Below are positions 1 to 6,314 of a stretch of 9,716 nt of DNA, one piece after another. This DNA is from Sandaracinaceae bacterium (GTDB lineage Bacteria; Myxococcota_A; Polyangia; Polyangiales; Houyiibacteriaceae). The first letter of the stretch is position 1. Each line of letters begins with the position of its first letter. The position numbers and the translations under genes are program-made. The stretch lies in the NCBI GenBank assembly GCA_012514415.1, contig JAAZAH010000175.1, forward strand, positions 1 through 9,716, written 5' to 3'. The notes under the pieces were generated by a model. That model was not told where the DNA came from. It saw only the letters and a list, made by a program, of their open reading frames with translations, and ran no database searches.

Positions 1-1008
1 GATATAAGGCACCGTCCGCTGCATCCCCTCGTCGGTTGAGATGGGTACATAACCGAGATCGCGACGGGCTGCGTCGATGTTGAAATAGAAATCGTAAAGG
101 CAGGTTCGGCATTGTGCGCGCGTGAGGACGGGCTTTCGTCCGAACCGTAGGTGGGCTTGCTCCGAGAGCTCGGCGAGTGCCCAAGCGACCTTCGCCGGGA
201 TATGTCGAATGCGGGGTACCGCGCCCGCGGCCTCAAGCTGCCGCCTCATGAACTCCCCATGGTTCATCGGCTGCCCATCCATCACGAAATAGGCTGCGCC
301 TGCCACGGGGCTTCCGTGGACGAGGCGCTCGGCCGCCCGGAGGTGCGCGTCCACAAGATTCCCGATGAAAGTATAGTCGAGCCGAGAAAGTCCATCGCCG
401 AGGATGGTCAGCGGCTCTCCGCCTCGCATCATGCGGATCGCCGGCGCGAGGAGTTGTCCTCTCTCGCCGGGACCGTAGATGCCCCCTGGTCGAAGCGAGA
501 CCGTGAGCATTCGCTCCCCGTTTTGAGCCCGGACCCGCTGCTCGGCGGCAACTTTGGTCACGGTATAGAGGTCTGGGAGTGTGGAATAAGGGAGCGACTC
601 ATCGCCTCCGGCGCAATCTTTCTCGAGTGCGACGGCCGCGCTACTCGTATGGACGAAGCGCTCGACTCCGGCTTGCTCGGCGAGCGAGAGGAGGTTCACC
701 GTCGCCTCGACATTGACCGCGTGCACCCGCTTGCGGAGCGCCCGCGGCACAAGCTCCGACAGCTCGATCATCGCGGCGGTGTGGAAGACGATCTTCACTC
801 CCTCCAGCGCATCGCGCATCGCTCGCTTATCGACGAGATCCGCCGTCACGCTCTGCACTTTGGGATGATCGATGGGTGCCGGGACGCGATCCAAAACGCG
901 TACTTCGCAGCCGCGCTCGAGGAGTGCGCGAATGAGGTTCTGCCCTAGAAAGCCCGCGCCGCCCGTAACGAGGCAGCGCTCGCCTTCGATTGATCGAGTC
1001 GAAATCAT
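1..1008 (-). CDS. NAD(P)-dependent 3-beta-hydroxysteroid dehydrogenase / NSDHL-like SDR (3' end cut by window edge)
   Basis: The frame is open from an ATG at 1008 to the left edge, giving 336 visible residues and no stop. It is an extended short-chain dehydrogenase. The Rossmann signature TGGAGFLG lies at residues 15-22, an acidic Asp40 closes beta-2 (usually favouring NAD over NADP), HTSS is at 120-123, and the catalytic pair Tyr148/Lys152 sits in YTVTK. The segment LRPGGIYGPGERG (172-184), the stretch around TFIGNLVDAH (213-222), and the tail with LGYVPIS then RTV (318-333) match the 3-beta-HSD / sterol-4-alpha-carboxylate 3-dehydrogenase (NSDHL) branch more than sugar-nucleotide epimerases. 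The family oxidises a 3-beta-hydroxyl on sterol-like or other lipid substrates; OleD-type 3-oxoalkanoate reductases are close relatives, so the substrate is not settled. Family members are about 330-370 residues, so only a short tail is missing. It follows the sensor kinase by 57 bp on the same strand. An in-frame GTG at 1032-1030 is an alternative start; neither start has a strong ribosome-binding site. Confidence 0.85.
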   Translation of the reverse strand, partial: MISTRSIEGERCLVTGGAGFLGQNLIRALLERGCEVRVLDRVPAPIDHPKVQSVTADLVDKRAMRDALEGVKIVFHTAAMIELSELVPRALRKRVHAVNVEATVNLLSLAEQAGVERFVHTSSAAVALEKDCAGGDESLPYSTLPDLYTVTKVAAEQRVRAQNGERMLTVSLRPGGIYGPGERGQLLAPAIRMMRGGEPLTILGDGLSRLDYTFIGNLVDAHLRAAERLVHGSPVAGAAYFVMDGQPMNHGEFMRRQLEAAGAVPRIRHIPAKVAWALAELSEQAHLRFGRKPVLTRAQCRTCLYDFYFNIDAARRDLGYVPISTDEGMQRTVPYI

Positions 1009-1028
1009 GGACTCTGGTTTACCATGAC

Positions 1029-1048
1029 TCACCCCGCGGTGTGGGTGA
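1029..1048. repeat. Perfect 6-bp inverted repeat between kinase and SDR genes
   Basis: TCACCC and GGGTGA flank an 8-nt spacer in the 57 bp gap between the kinase stop and the SDR start. It could form a small hairpin in the mRNA ahead of the SDR. There is no T-run after it on either strand, so it does not look like a Rho-independent terminator. It overlaps the alternative GTG start of the SDR. A role in tuning translation or RNA stability is possible but unproven, and chance is a reasonable explanation in GC-rich DNA. Confidence 0.3.
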
Positions 1049-1065
1049 ATAATCGAGAACGGACT

Positions 1066-2799
1066 TCAGCGTGCTCGCCGGAGGAGGATCTCGAACGATG
1101 TGCCCTCTCGAGGGTCCGAGCGTAGCGTGATGCTTCCACCCATCTGTTCAATGAGGTGCTTGACGATCGACAGACCAAGTCCCGTCCCGCCTACATCGCG
1201 CGCGCGTCCGGCATCGACCCGATAAAAGCGCTCAAAGATGCGGGCGCGATGGCTCGCCGGGATAAAGCTATCGGTATTGTGAATGCCGAGGCGCAGCCAC
1301 TCCGCATCGTGCTCCTCGACGTAGATTCGAACCGCGCCACCCGAAGGGGTGTACTTAATTGCGTTATCGATGAGATTGACGAGGACCTGATCGAGCGCCT
1401 TGGAATCGCCGAGTGCGACGAGCTCTGGCGACGCATCATCGAATGCGATCACCAGCCCTTTTTCTTCGGCGCGCGGTCTGAGATCTTCGATCACCTCCCG
1501 CGCGAGCTCCGCGATGTGAACCTCTTCTTCGGTGAGGAGCGGCCCGCTCGATTCGAGTCGCGATAGCGAGACGAGATCGTCGACGATGGCCTGGAGCCGA
1601 ACCGTATGCTTCAGGATGATCTCGATGAAATTCCTCGCCGCTTCCGGCTTTTCGATCGCGCCGTCGCGTAGGGTCTCGGCATAGCCACGGATCGCTGTGA
1701 GCGGCGTGCGGAGTTCATGGGAGGCATTCGCGACGAAATCGCGACGGATGCGATCGACGGCCTTGAGGCGTGTGACGTCGTGGAGGATGACCACAACGCC
1801 CGTCTCATCGCGCATCGGGGCGACGAAGGCTTCATAATCGAGCTGTTCATCGCCCCGGAAGCGCCCCGAGAGCTCCACCCGCGAAGAGCTCCCCCTCCGC
1901 GCCTCATCGACGGCCGAGTGGAGCTCTGGACTGCGAAGCGCCTCCATCGCCGTCCTTCCGACGACGGGCTCGCCCATCATCCGATCGAAGGCGGCGTTGG
2001 TGAGGATGATGATCCCACGATCGTCGGTGACGAAAACGGCCTCGCTCATCGCATCGAGGATGGTCCATAGGCGCGACTCCTCGGCATGAAGGCTCTCGAT
2101 GCGCTCGACGAGTTGATCGGCCATAAGATCGATCGCGCGGCCGATTTCCCCGAGCTCGTCTTGTCGCGTCGATCGCGTTCGCGCTTTGAGATCGCCATCG
2201 GCGAGTGCAAGCGCCACGTTGGTAAGCTCTCGGATGGGGCGAATCACCGCGCGCCCAAGGAGGCTGATGAGCCCAAGCCCGATGAGGAGCGCGAGTCCGC
2301 CGGCGATGTAGAGAATGAATCCGACCGTCCCCTGGCTTGCCTCCACCGCGCGCATTGAGCGGCGCGCCTGAATGACCGTCTCGTCGGGCCCGGGCATTGC
2401 GATGAAATAAGAGGGCGTTCCCGTAAAATGATCCGTCCGCTCGTGAAAAACGGCGCTTTTTTCCTTGATCGCCCGCTGCACGAGGGCGAGGTGCACTTCG
2501 GCGAGAGGAATCGCCGCCCCATCGAAGCCACTATCGGCGATCGGATAGCCGCGAGCGTCGACGATCGTCACCCGGCAATCGTGTCTCGCTGCCGCTCGCT
2601 CGGCTGCCTCTTCGAGATCGGCGCCGCTCCGGATGAGCCCGAGCGTCTCATCGGCCGCAGCGCGGAGCTCCGCTTCGACGAAGTGCGCCATTCGGATTTC
2701 GACCAAGGGGCGCTGAATCATCACGATCGCGAGCACCGTCGCGAGCGTCGCGAGCATCGTCCCGACGATCAAGCGGCGGGCTAGCTTTTGTTGCTGCAT
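1066..2799 (-). CDS. PhoR-type membrane sensor histidine kinase (HAMP-PAS-HisKA-HATPase) with altered G1 box
   Basis: A 577-residue transmembrane sensor kinase, close in length to Bacillus-type PhoR. TM1 lies at about 11-29, an extracytoplasmic sensor region at about 30-157, TM2 at about 159-182, HAMP at about 183-235 and a PAS domain at about 242-342. The dimerisation/phospho-acceptor helix contains FVANASHELRTPLT, with phosphorylated His361. The ATPase domain runs from about 460 to 577. The N box is NLIDNAIKYTPSGG (475-488), the F box FERFYRVD (522-529) and the G2 box GGTGLGLSI (537-545); all look intact. The G1 box, normally DxGxGI, reads NTDSFI (508-513), losing the adenine-contacting Asp and both Gly. 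The protein should sense an envelope signal and phosphorylate a response regulator, but none is encoded nearby in this window. It lies 42 bp after aroE and 57 bp before the SDR on the same strand, so it is probably cotranscribed. Phosphate sensing is suggested only by architecture; another signal is equally possible, so I give no gene symbol. Confidence 0.93.
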   Translation of the reverse strand: MQQQKLARRLIVGTMLATLATVLAIVMIQRPLVEIRMAHFVEAELRAAADETLGLIRSGADLEEAAERAAARHDCRVTIVDARGYPIADSGFDGAAIPLAEVHLALVQRAIKEKSAVFHERTDHFTGTPSYFIAMPGPDETVIQARRSMRAVEASQGTVGFILYIAGGLALLIGLGLISLLGRAVIRPIRELTNVALALADGDLKARTRSTRQDELGEIGRAIDLMADQLVERIESLHAEESRLWTILDAMSEAVFVTDDRGIIILTNAAFDRMMGEPVVGRTAMEALRSPELHSAVDEARRGSSSRVELSGRFRGDEQLDYEAFVAPMRDETGVVVILHDVTRLKAVDRIRRDFVANASHELRTPLTAIRGYAETLRDGAIEKPEAARNFIEIILKHTVRLQAIVDDLVSLSRLESSGPLLTEEEVHIAELAREVIEDLRPRAEEKGLVIAFDDASPELVALGDSKALDQVLVNLIDNAIKYTPSGGAVRIYVEEHDAEWLRLGIHNTDSFIPASHRARIFERFYRVDAGRARDVGGTGLGLSIVKHLIEQMGGSITLRSDPREGTSFEILLRRAR

Positions 2800-2841
2800 C
2801 TCTACTCTCTACCACCCGAGACGCTGGGGGGATAATTCAGC

Positions 2842-3687
2842 TCAAGTGTCAAGCCCGAGCGAGGAGCGCATTCGATCGACGGGCGGCTCGACCCCGAGGA
2901 AGATCGAAAAAGCGATCGCGCCCTGGTGAATGAGCATGCCAAGCCCGTCGATGGTCCGGAGTCCGCGCGCTTGAGCGCGCCTGAGGAGGCTCGTCTCGAG
3001 CGGTGCGTAGACGAGGTCGGAGACGATGGCATGATCCGGCAAAGAGCCGATTGGGATCGAGGCGGCGAAGGACTCGGCGTGGGGATTCCCCTCGAGGGTC
3101 GCGCTCGTTGCTTGAAGGACAAGATCGGTTGCTTGGAAGAGCTCGTGGAGGTGGCTCATATCGGCTGCGCGAATGCTCGCCCGTGAACTCTTCGCGAACT
3201 CTTCGCGTAGCGCCTCTGCGGCCTCCTCTCTGCGCGCCGCGATGACGATCGACTCCGCCCCTTCGTTTTCCAGCCCGACCAGCGCTGCACGCGCCGCCCC
3301 ACCGGCCCCTAAAATGACCGCCCTCGCGCCCTCGAGCTTCGCCCCACCTTCGACGAGTGAGCGCATCAGTCCGGGCGCGTCGGTATTAAAACCCGAGAGC
3401 GAGCCATCCTCGTTGAGCCTCACGGTGTTGATGGCGCCGATCTTTTGTGCAGCTGTGTCGACCTCGTCAAGAAATTCAAATGCGGCCTCTTTATGCGGGA
3501 GGGTGAGGTTTACACCGCGAATCCCGAGCGCACGCATCCCGCGCAGCGCGTCGCCAAGCTCGCCGCGCTTTACATGAAATTTCAGGTAGATTGCATCGAG
3601 ACCAAGCGCTTCGATTGCCGCGTTCCACATCACGGGTGAGCGCGAGTGCGCGACCGGATCTCCAAAAACTCCGAGGACGGTCTTCAT
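2842..3687 (-). CDS. aroE: Shikimate dehydrogenase (NADP+)
   Basis: AroE catalyses reversible NADPH-dependent reduction of 3-dehydroshikimate to shikimate, the fourth step of the shikimate pathway to chorismate and aromatic amino acids, in the cytoplasm. The protein has 281 residues against about 272 in E. coli. Substrate-site motifs are SRSPVMWN (15-22), NLTLPHK with the catalytic Lys66, GAINTV (84-89) and GFNTDAPG with Asp103. The Rossmann motif GAGGAARA is at 127-134, followed by Arg152/Arg153 at the end of beta-2, a placement consistent with NADP(H) phosphate binding. The C-terminal DGLGMLIHQGAIAF carries the conserved Gln255. All key residues are present, so it should be active. Its ATG shares four bases (ATGA, 3684-3687) with the xseA stop, indicating translational coupling; a weak GGAA lies just upstream within xseA. 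YdiB/quinate-type relatives are less likely given the NADP-type Arg pair. Confidence 0.96.
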   Translation of the reverse strand: MKTVLGVFGDPVAHSRSPVMWNAAIEALGLDAIYLKFHVKRGELGDALRGMRALGIRGVNLTLPHKEAAFEFLDEVDTAAQKIGAINTVRLNEDGSLSGFNTDAPGLMRSLVEGGAKLEGARAVILGAGGAARAALVGLENEGAESIVIAARREEAAEALREEFAKSSRASIRAADMSHLHELFQATDLVLQATSATLEGNPHAESFAASIPIGSLPDHAIVSDLVYAPLETSLLRRAQARGLRTIDGLGMLIHQGAIAFSIFLGVEPPVDRMRSSLGLDT

Positions 3688-5045
3688 TCGATTCGTTCCA
3701 GCGGCGTTTCGATCTTCTCTTCGGCGCGGGCGCGCACGCCGCCCTCGCGAAAGCGGACCTCAAAGGATGTCCCCGGGGAAAGTTCATCCGCGCTGCGGAC
3801 AGCGCTCCCTTGATGAAGAGCGATCGCATAGCCCCTTTCAAGCACACTGAGGGGAGAGAGCGCGTTCAGCTGGGCCACGAGCGTCCGGAGCTCAGACCGT
3901 TTGCGGGGGAGAAGCGGTTTGAGCGAGGGGCCGAGTCGCGCCTCGAGGGTACGGAGGCTCTCACGCGCGCTCCTCGTCGGATCACGCATCAAGCGAGAGA
4001 ACGAATGGCTCAGCAGCCCGTGACGCTGCCTTTCGTCGCGAAGCCTGAAGCGGATGGCCTTTTCGAGCCGCACTCGCAGAGCCTCGACCCGCGCGGCGAT
4101 CCGAAGGTGGCGTCGCCGCGGATCTTCGAGCCTGCGAGCAAGTCTCTCAAGTACGAGTCGCCTTCGCCCCATTCCCATCTCAAACGCGCGGCTCAGAGTG
4201 CGCTCGAAATCAGCGAGCCTCTCGACGAGTGCGCGGGCCTCGGGGACGGCGATTTCGGCGGCGTTCGACGGCGTCGAGGCGCGTACGTCAGCTACAAAAT
4301 CCGCGATGGTGATGTCGACCTCGTGTCCGACCGCGGAGATGATTGGTACGCGGCAAGCGGCGATCGCGCGCGCGAGGGCTTCATCGTTGAAGGCCCAGAG
4401 ATCCTCGGCTGAGCCACCTCCACGTCCGATGATGACGAGATCGAGATCGGGAAGGCGCTGGATGGATTCAAGCGCCGCGATGATCGAGGCAGGGGCGCCT
4501 TCGCCTTGGACGCGACAATCGGCAATGACGATGCGAACGGGCATCCGTTCGTGTGCCACCCGGATGATGTCGCGGATGGCGGCGCCGGTGGAGCTCGTCA
4601 CAACGCCGATGGTCTGAGGAAAAGCCGGAAGCGGTCGACGCAGCGCCGGATCGAAGAGCCCTTCGGCCTCGAGCTTTTTGTAGAGCGCCTCGAAGCGAGC
4701 GGCGAGATCGCCCACACCTGCGGCTTCCGCGCCGCGCGCGATGAATTGAAGCCGGCCCCGAGGTTCAAAATACGAACAGCCTCCCCGGAGTTTGACGCGC
4801 TGTCCATTGGTCAAGCGGAGCTTTGCGCGACGGGCATCCGCCCGGAACATCACGACGCTCAGCTGAGCCGCCTCGAGCTCATCATTGAGGGTGAAGTAGA
4901 GATGCCCCGCGGCCGATTGGGTGAAATCGCTGATCTCACCCTCAACGTAGAGATCCGAAAATGCCTGCTCGACGCGCAGACGAATGGCGCGATTGATGTC
5001 TCGAACGCGATAGACCCTCGCGGACTTATTCGCCGGTTGCATCAT
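3684..5045 (-). CDS. xseA: Exodeoxyribonuclease VII large subunit
   Basis: XseA is the catalytic subunit of exonuclease VII, which degrades single-stranded DNA from both ends into oligonucleotides and serves in repair and recombination. The protein has 453 residues, matching the family (E. coli 456). An N-terminal OB-fold DNA-binding domain spans about 10-105, with VEGEISDF (34-41) and GHLYFTL (47-53). The catalytic core contains IGVVTSSTGAAIRDI (146-160), IIGRGGGSAEDLWAFN (205-220) and ISAVGHEVDITIADFVAD (236-253) followed by RASTPSNAAE. Next come a long Arg/Leu-rich coiled coil (about 270-390) and the C-terminal ALSPLSVLERGYAI (395-408). Nothing is missing. Two adjacent ATG codons (5045 and 5042) start the gene; neither has a strong Shine-Dalgarno, only a GTTGAG just upstream. 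XseA normally works with several copies of the small subunit XseB, whose gene is often next to xseA, but aroE follows instead. It is the first gene of the minus-strand run, read from the 5046-5251 intergenic region. Confidence 0.97.
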   Translation of the reverse strand: MMQPANKSARVYRVRDINRAIRLRVEQAFSDLYVEGEISDFTQSAAGHLYFTLNDELEAAQLSVVMFRADARRAKLRLTNGQRVKLRGGCSYFEPRGRLQFIARGAEAAGVGDLAARFEALYKKLEAEGLFDPALRRPLPAFPQTIGVVTSSTGAAIRDIIRVAHERMPVRIVIADCRVQGEGAPASIIAALESIQRLPDLDLVIIGRGGGSAEDLWAFNDEALARAIAACRVPIISAVGHEVDITIADFVADVRASTPSNAAEIAVPEARALVERLADFERTLSRAFEMGMGRRRLVLERLARRLEDPRRRHLRIAARVEALRVRLEKAIRFRLRDERQRHGLLSHSFSRLMRDPTRSARESLRTLEARLGPSLKPLLPRKRSELRTLVAQLNALSPLSVLERGYAIALHQGSAVRSADELSPGTSFEVRFREGGVRARAEEKIETPLERIE

Positions 5046-5110
5046 CAGCTCAACCCACGTGTATAGGCGAAGCGAACGCTGACGTCACGCCATCGGGTGA
5101 ATTCGACGGA

Positions 5111-5139
5111 ATCATAAAGACTTTCAGTGTCCACACGAA
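5111..5139 (-). promoter_or_regulatory. Weak candidate promoter for the xseA unit
   Basis: On the minus strand TATGAT (5116-5111) is a good match to a -10 hexamer and lies about 65 bp before the xseA start. At 17-bp spacing the -35 position reads TTCGTG, which matches the consensus only at its first two bases. Placement fits the first gene of the run, but the evidence is weak. Confidence 0.2.
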
Positions 5140-5172
5140 GCGATGACGCAGTCCGCCTGAACGGAAAACCAG

Positions 5173-5194
5173 GTAGATGGGCCGTCTACTAGAC
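5173..5194. repeat. Overlapping inverted repeats in the divergent region (possible operator)
   Basis: GTAGA at 5173-5177 pairs with TCTAC at 5185-5189, and the second arm also belongs to the palindrome GTCTA-C-TAGAC at 5184-5194. The overlap gives two mutually exclusive dyads within 22 bp, a layout compatible with a regulator-binding site upstream of the plus-strand genes. No known operator is recognised, and chance is not excluded. Confidence 0.25.
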
Positions 5195-5251
5195 AATCGC
5201 TCCGATTCACGGGAATGTTGAAGTGATCCTTTACTTACAGCGTCCACTCCG

Positions 5252-6229
5252 ATGATGAAAAATCAACGAAGCGAAATTCCCAAAGCTTCGGGAGAGTGGT
5301 ATCCCTCAGAAGCCATGCTCCAATCACGTCGAAGCTCTACGGCGACAGTTTATCGTGCCGGCACGGTCGCACCTCTTCGTTCTGCGTTCGCGATTGTTTT
5401 TGCGCTGATTACGCCTTGGATGTGCGTCTCAATCGCCGGAGCGCAGCAATCCGACAGGGACGCCGAAGCGCGCCTCCACTTCGAGGCCGGCGCCGCCGCG
5501 TTCGAGGCGGGACATTTTTTCGATGCCCTCAAGAGCTTTGAGCGTTCCTACGAGCTGAGCGGTCGTCCGCAGCTTCTCTTCAATATCGGCTCGGCGGCCG
5601 ACCGCGCGCGCCTCGACGACCGCGCGCTCACAGCCTATCGCCGCTACCTCGAGGCCATGCCCGATGCGCCGAACCGATCCTACGTGGAGGAGCGCATCGA
5701 GCTGATCCGGACGGCGCAGAGCGCGCGACGTGAAGCGTCGAGAGAAGCCGAAGCCGCGCGAGAGGCCGCCGCAAGAGCGCGCGCCCAGGCCCAAGCTGCC
5801 GAGCAGGCCAAGGCCGAAGCGCGTGAAGGCCAAGCGAGCGCTGAGGCGCTTGCCCGCGCCGAGGAAGCCCAGCGAGAGGCGGCGCTCCTCGCCGAGCAGG
5901 CAGAAGCCCGCGCCCGCGCGGCTGAAGAGGCCGAGGCACGTGCGCGCGAGCTCGAGGAGCGCGCCCGCATCCAAGCGGAGGCCGCCGAGCGCGCCGCTCT
6001 CCAAGCGCAAGAGGCGGAACGCCGCGCAGCCGAAGCCGAACGCCGCGCCGCCGAGCGTGCCGACGGGAACGTGAAGAAGCGCCGCCCCGGCCTCTGGGTG
6101 GTCGCGGGCGTGCTTGTCGTCGGAGCCGCAGTCGGGACCGGCGTGTACCTCTCTCAGCGCACCGAGATCCTTCCTCCGATCGAGGGGACGATTGGGGGCA
6201 TCATCCGCACCCTCGAATACGAACCTTGA
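5252..6229 (+). CDS. TPR / Ala-Glu-Arg coiled-coil envelope protein with C-terminal membrane segment
   Basis: No specific named family is recognised; the layout resembles TPR proteins abundant in Myxococcota. The protein has 325 residues. A signal-peptide-like core, SAFAIVFALITPW, runs from about 44 to 56 and ends in a plausible cleavage site AGA|QQ near residues 62-66. TPR-like helices follow at about 71-150, including AGAAAFEAGHFFDALKSF. A very Ala/Glu/Arg-rich helix or coiled coil spans about 150-271 and includes two exact EAERRAA heptads (254-267). A basic KKRRPG stop-transfer cluster (275-280), a transmembrane helix (about 281-300) and a short tail of 25 residues close the protein. It is probably periplasmic, anchored at its C-terminus with the helix spanning outward, and may scaffold the neighbouring lipoprotein 81 bp downstream; this is inference. 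The start is uncertain. ATG 5252 leaves a 42-residue leader before the hydrophobic core and has no clear ribosome-binding site; the ATG at 5315 (residue 22) has a weak AGAAG and fits a signal peptide better. Confidence 0.85.
   Translation: MMKNQRSEIPKASGEWYPSEAMLQSRRSSTATVYRAGTVAPLRSAFAIVFALITPWMCVSIAGAQQSDRDAEARLHFEAGAAAFEAGHFFDALKSFERSYELSGRPQLLFNIGSAADRARLDDRALTAYRRYLEAMPDAPNRSYVEERIELIRTAQSARREASREAEAAREAAARARAQAQAAEQAKAEAREGQASAEALARAEEAQREAALLAEQAEARARAAEEAEARARELEERARIQAEAAERAALQAQEAERRAAEAERRAAERADGNVKKRRPGLWVVAGVLVVGAAVGTGVYLSQRTEILPPIEGTIGGIIRTLEYEP
6011..6052 (+). repeat. 21-bp tandem repeat in the coiled-coil region
   Basis: Two adjacent 21-bp units differ at three third-codon positions and both encode EAERRAA. 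The in-frame repeat adds exactly two heptads to the coiled coil, suggesting the rod grew by heptad duplication. All differences are synonymous, so the protein sequence appears to be under constraint. Confidence 0.7.
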
Positions 6230-6302
6230 GTCGAGAACGGCTGTCTTTCGTCCGATCCTCGCTCATCTCCGCCGCTTGATTGACCGCTTATTTCAACGAG
6301 AG

Positions 6303-6314
6303 ATGAATCCATGA
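6303..6314 (+). other. Three-codon leader ORF overlapping the lipoprotein start
   Basis: ATG-AAT-CCA-TGA lies directly after GAGAG (6298-6302). Its stop overlaps the lipoprotein ATG at 6311 in an ATGA arrangement. If translated it would encode Met-Asn-Pro and could place ribosomes on the lipoprotein start by termination-reinitiation. It may equally be incidental, with GAGAG serving as the ribosome-binding site of the 6311 ATG. Confidence 0.25.

Larger units (their letters stand above)
5046..5251. promoter_or_regulatory. Divergent intergenic region between xseA and the TPR-protein gene
   Basis: These 206 bp separate two divergent transcription units and should hold both promoters. The DNA is visibly less GC-rich than the flanking genes. 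It contains the palindromes CACGTG (5056-5061) and TGACGTCA (5080-5087) and overlapping inverted repeats at 5173-5194. No sigma-70 promoter with two good hexamers was found for either direction, no RNA gene was recognised and no ORF with coding character is present. The promoter role is inferred from gene orientation. Confidence 0.5.

Noticed and set aside
151..948. 265-codon plus-strand ORF
   Set aside because: It lies antisense to the SDR gene, whose opposite-strand frame shows full family motifs. The plus-strand protein is low-complexity Arg/His/Glu-rich and matches nothing recognisable.
1029..1048. Rho-independent terminator after the kinase gene
   Set aside because: The inverted repeat is only 6 bp with an 8-nt loop and no T-run follows on the minus strand, so it is listed only as a repeat.
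3600..3690. Search for xseB after xseA
   Set aside because: aroE begins within the xseA stop, and no small XseB-like frame is present in the window.
3591..4412. 273-codon plus-strand ORF
   Set aside because: It is antisense across the end of aroE and the 3' half of xseA, both of which are convincing. Long antisense frames are expected in such GC-rich codon usage.
4506..5066. 186-codon plus-strand ORF
   Set aside because: It is antisense to the catalytic core and OB-fold of xseA and has no recognisable motif.
5429..6010. 193-codon minus-strand ORF rich in Leu, Gly and Arg
   Set aside because: It is antisense to the Ala/Glu/Arg coiled coil. GAG/GCG/CGC codons read backwards give Leu/Arg/Ala-rich frames without stops.
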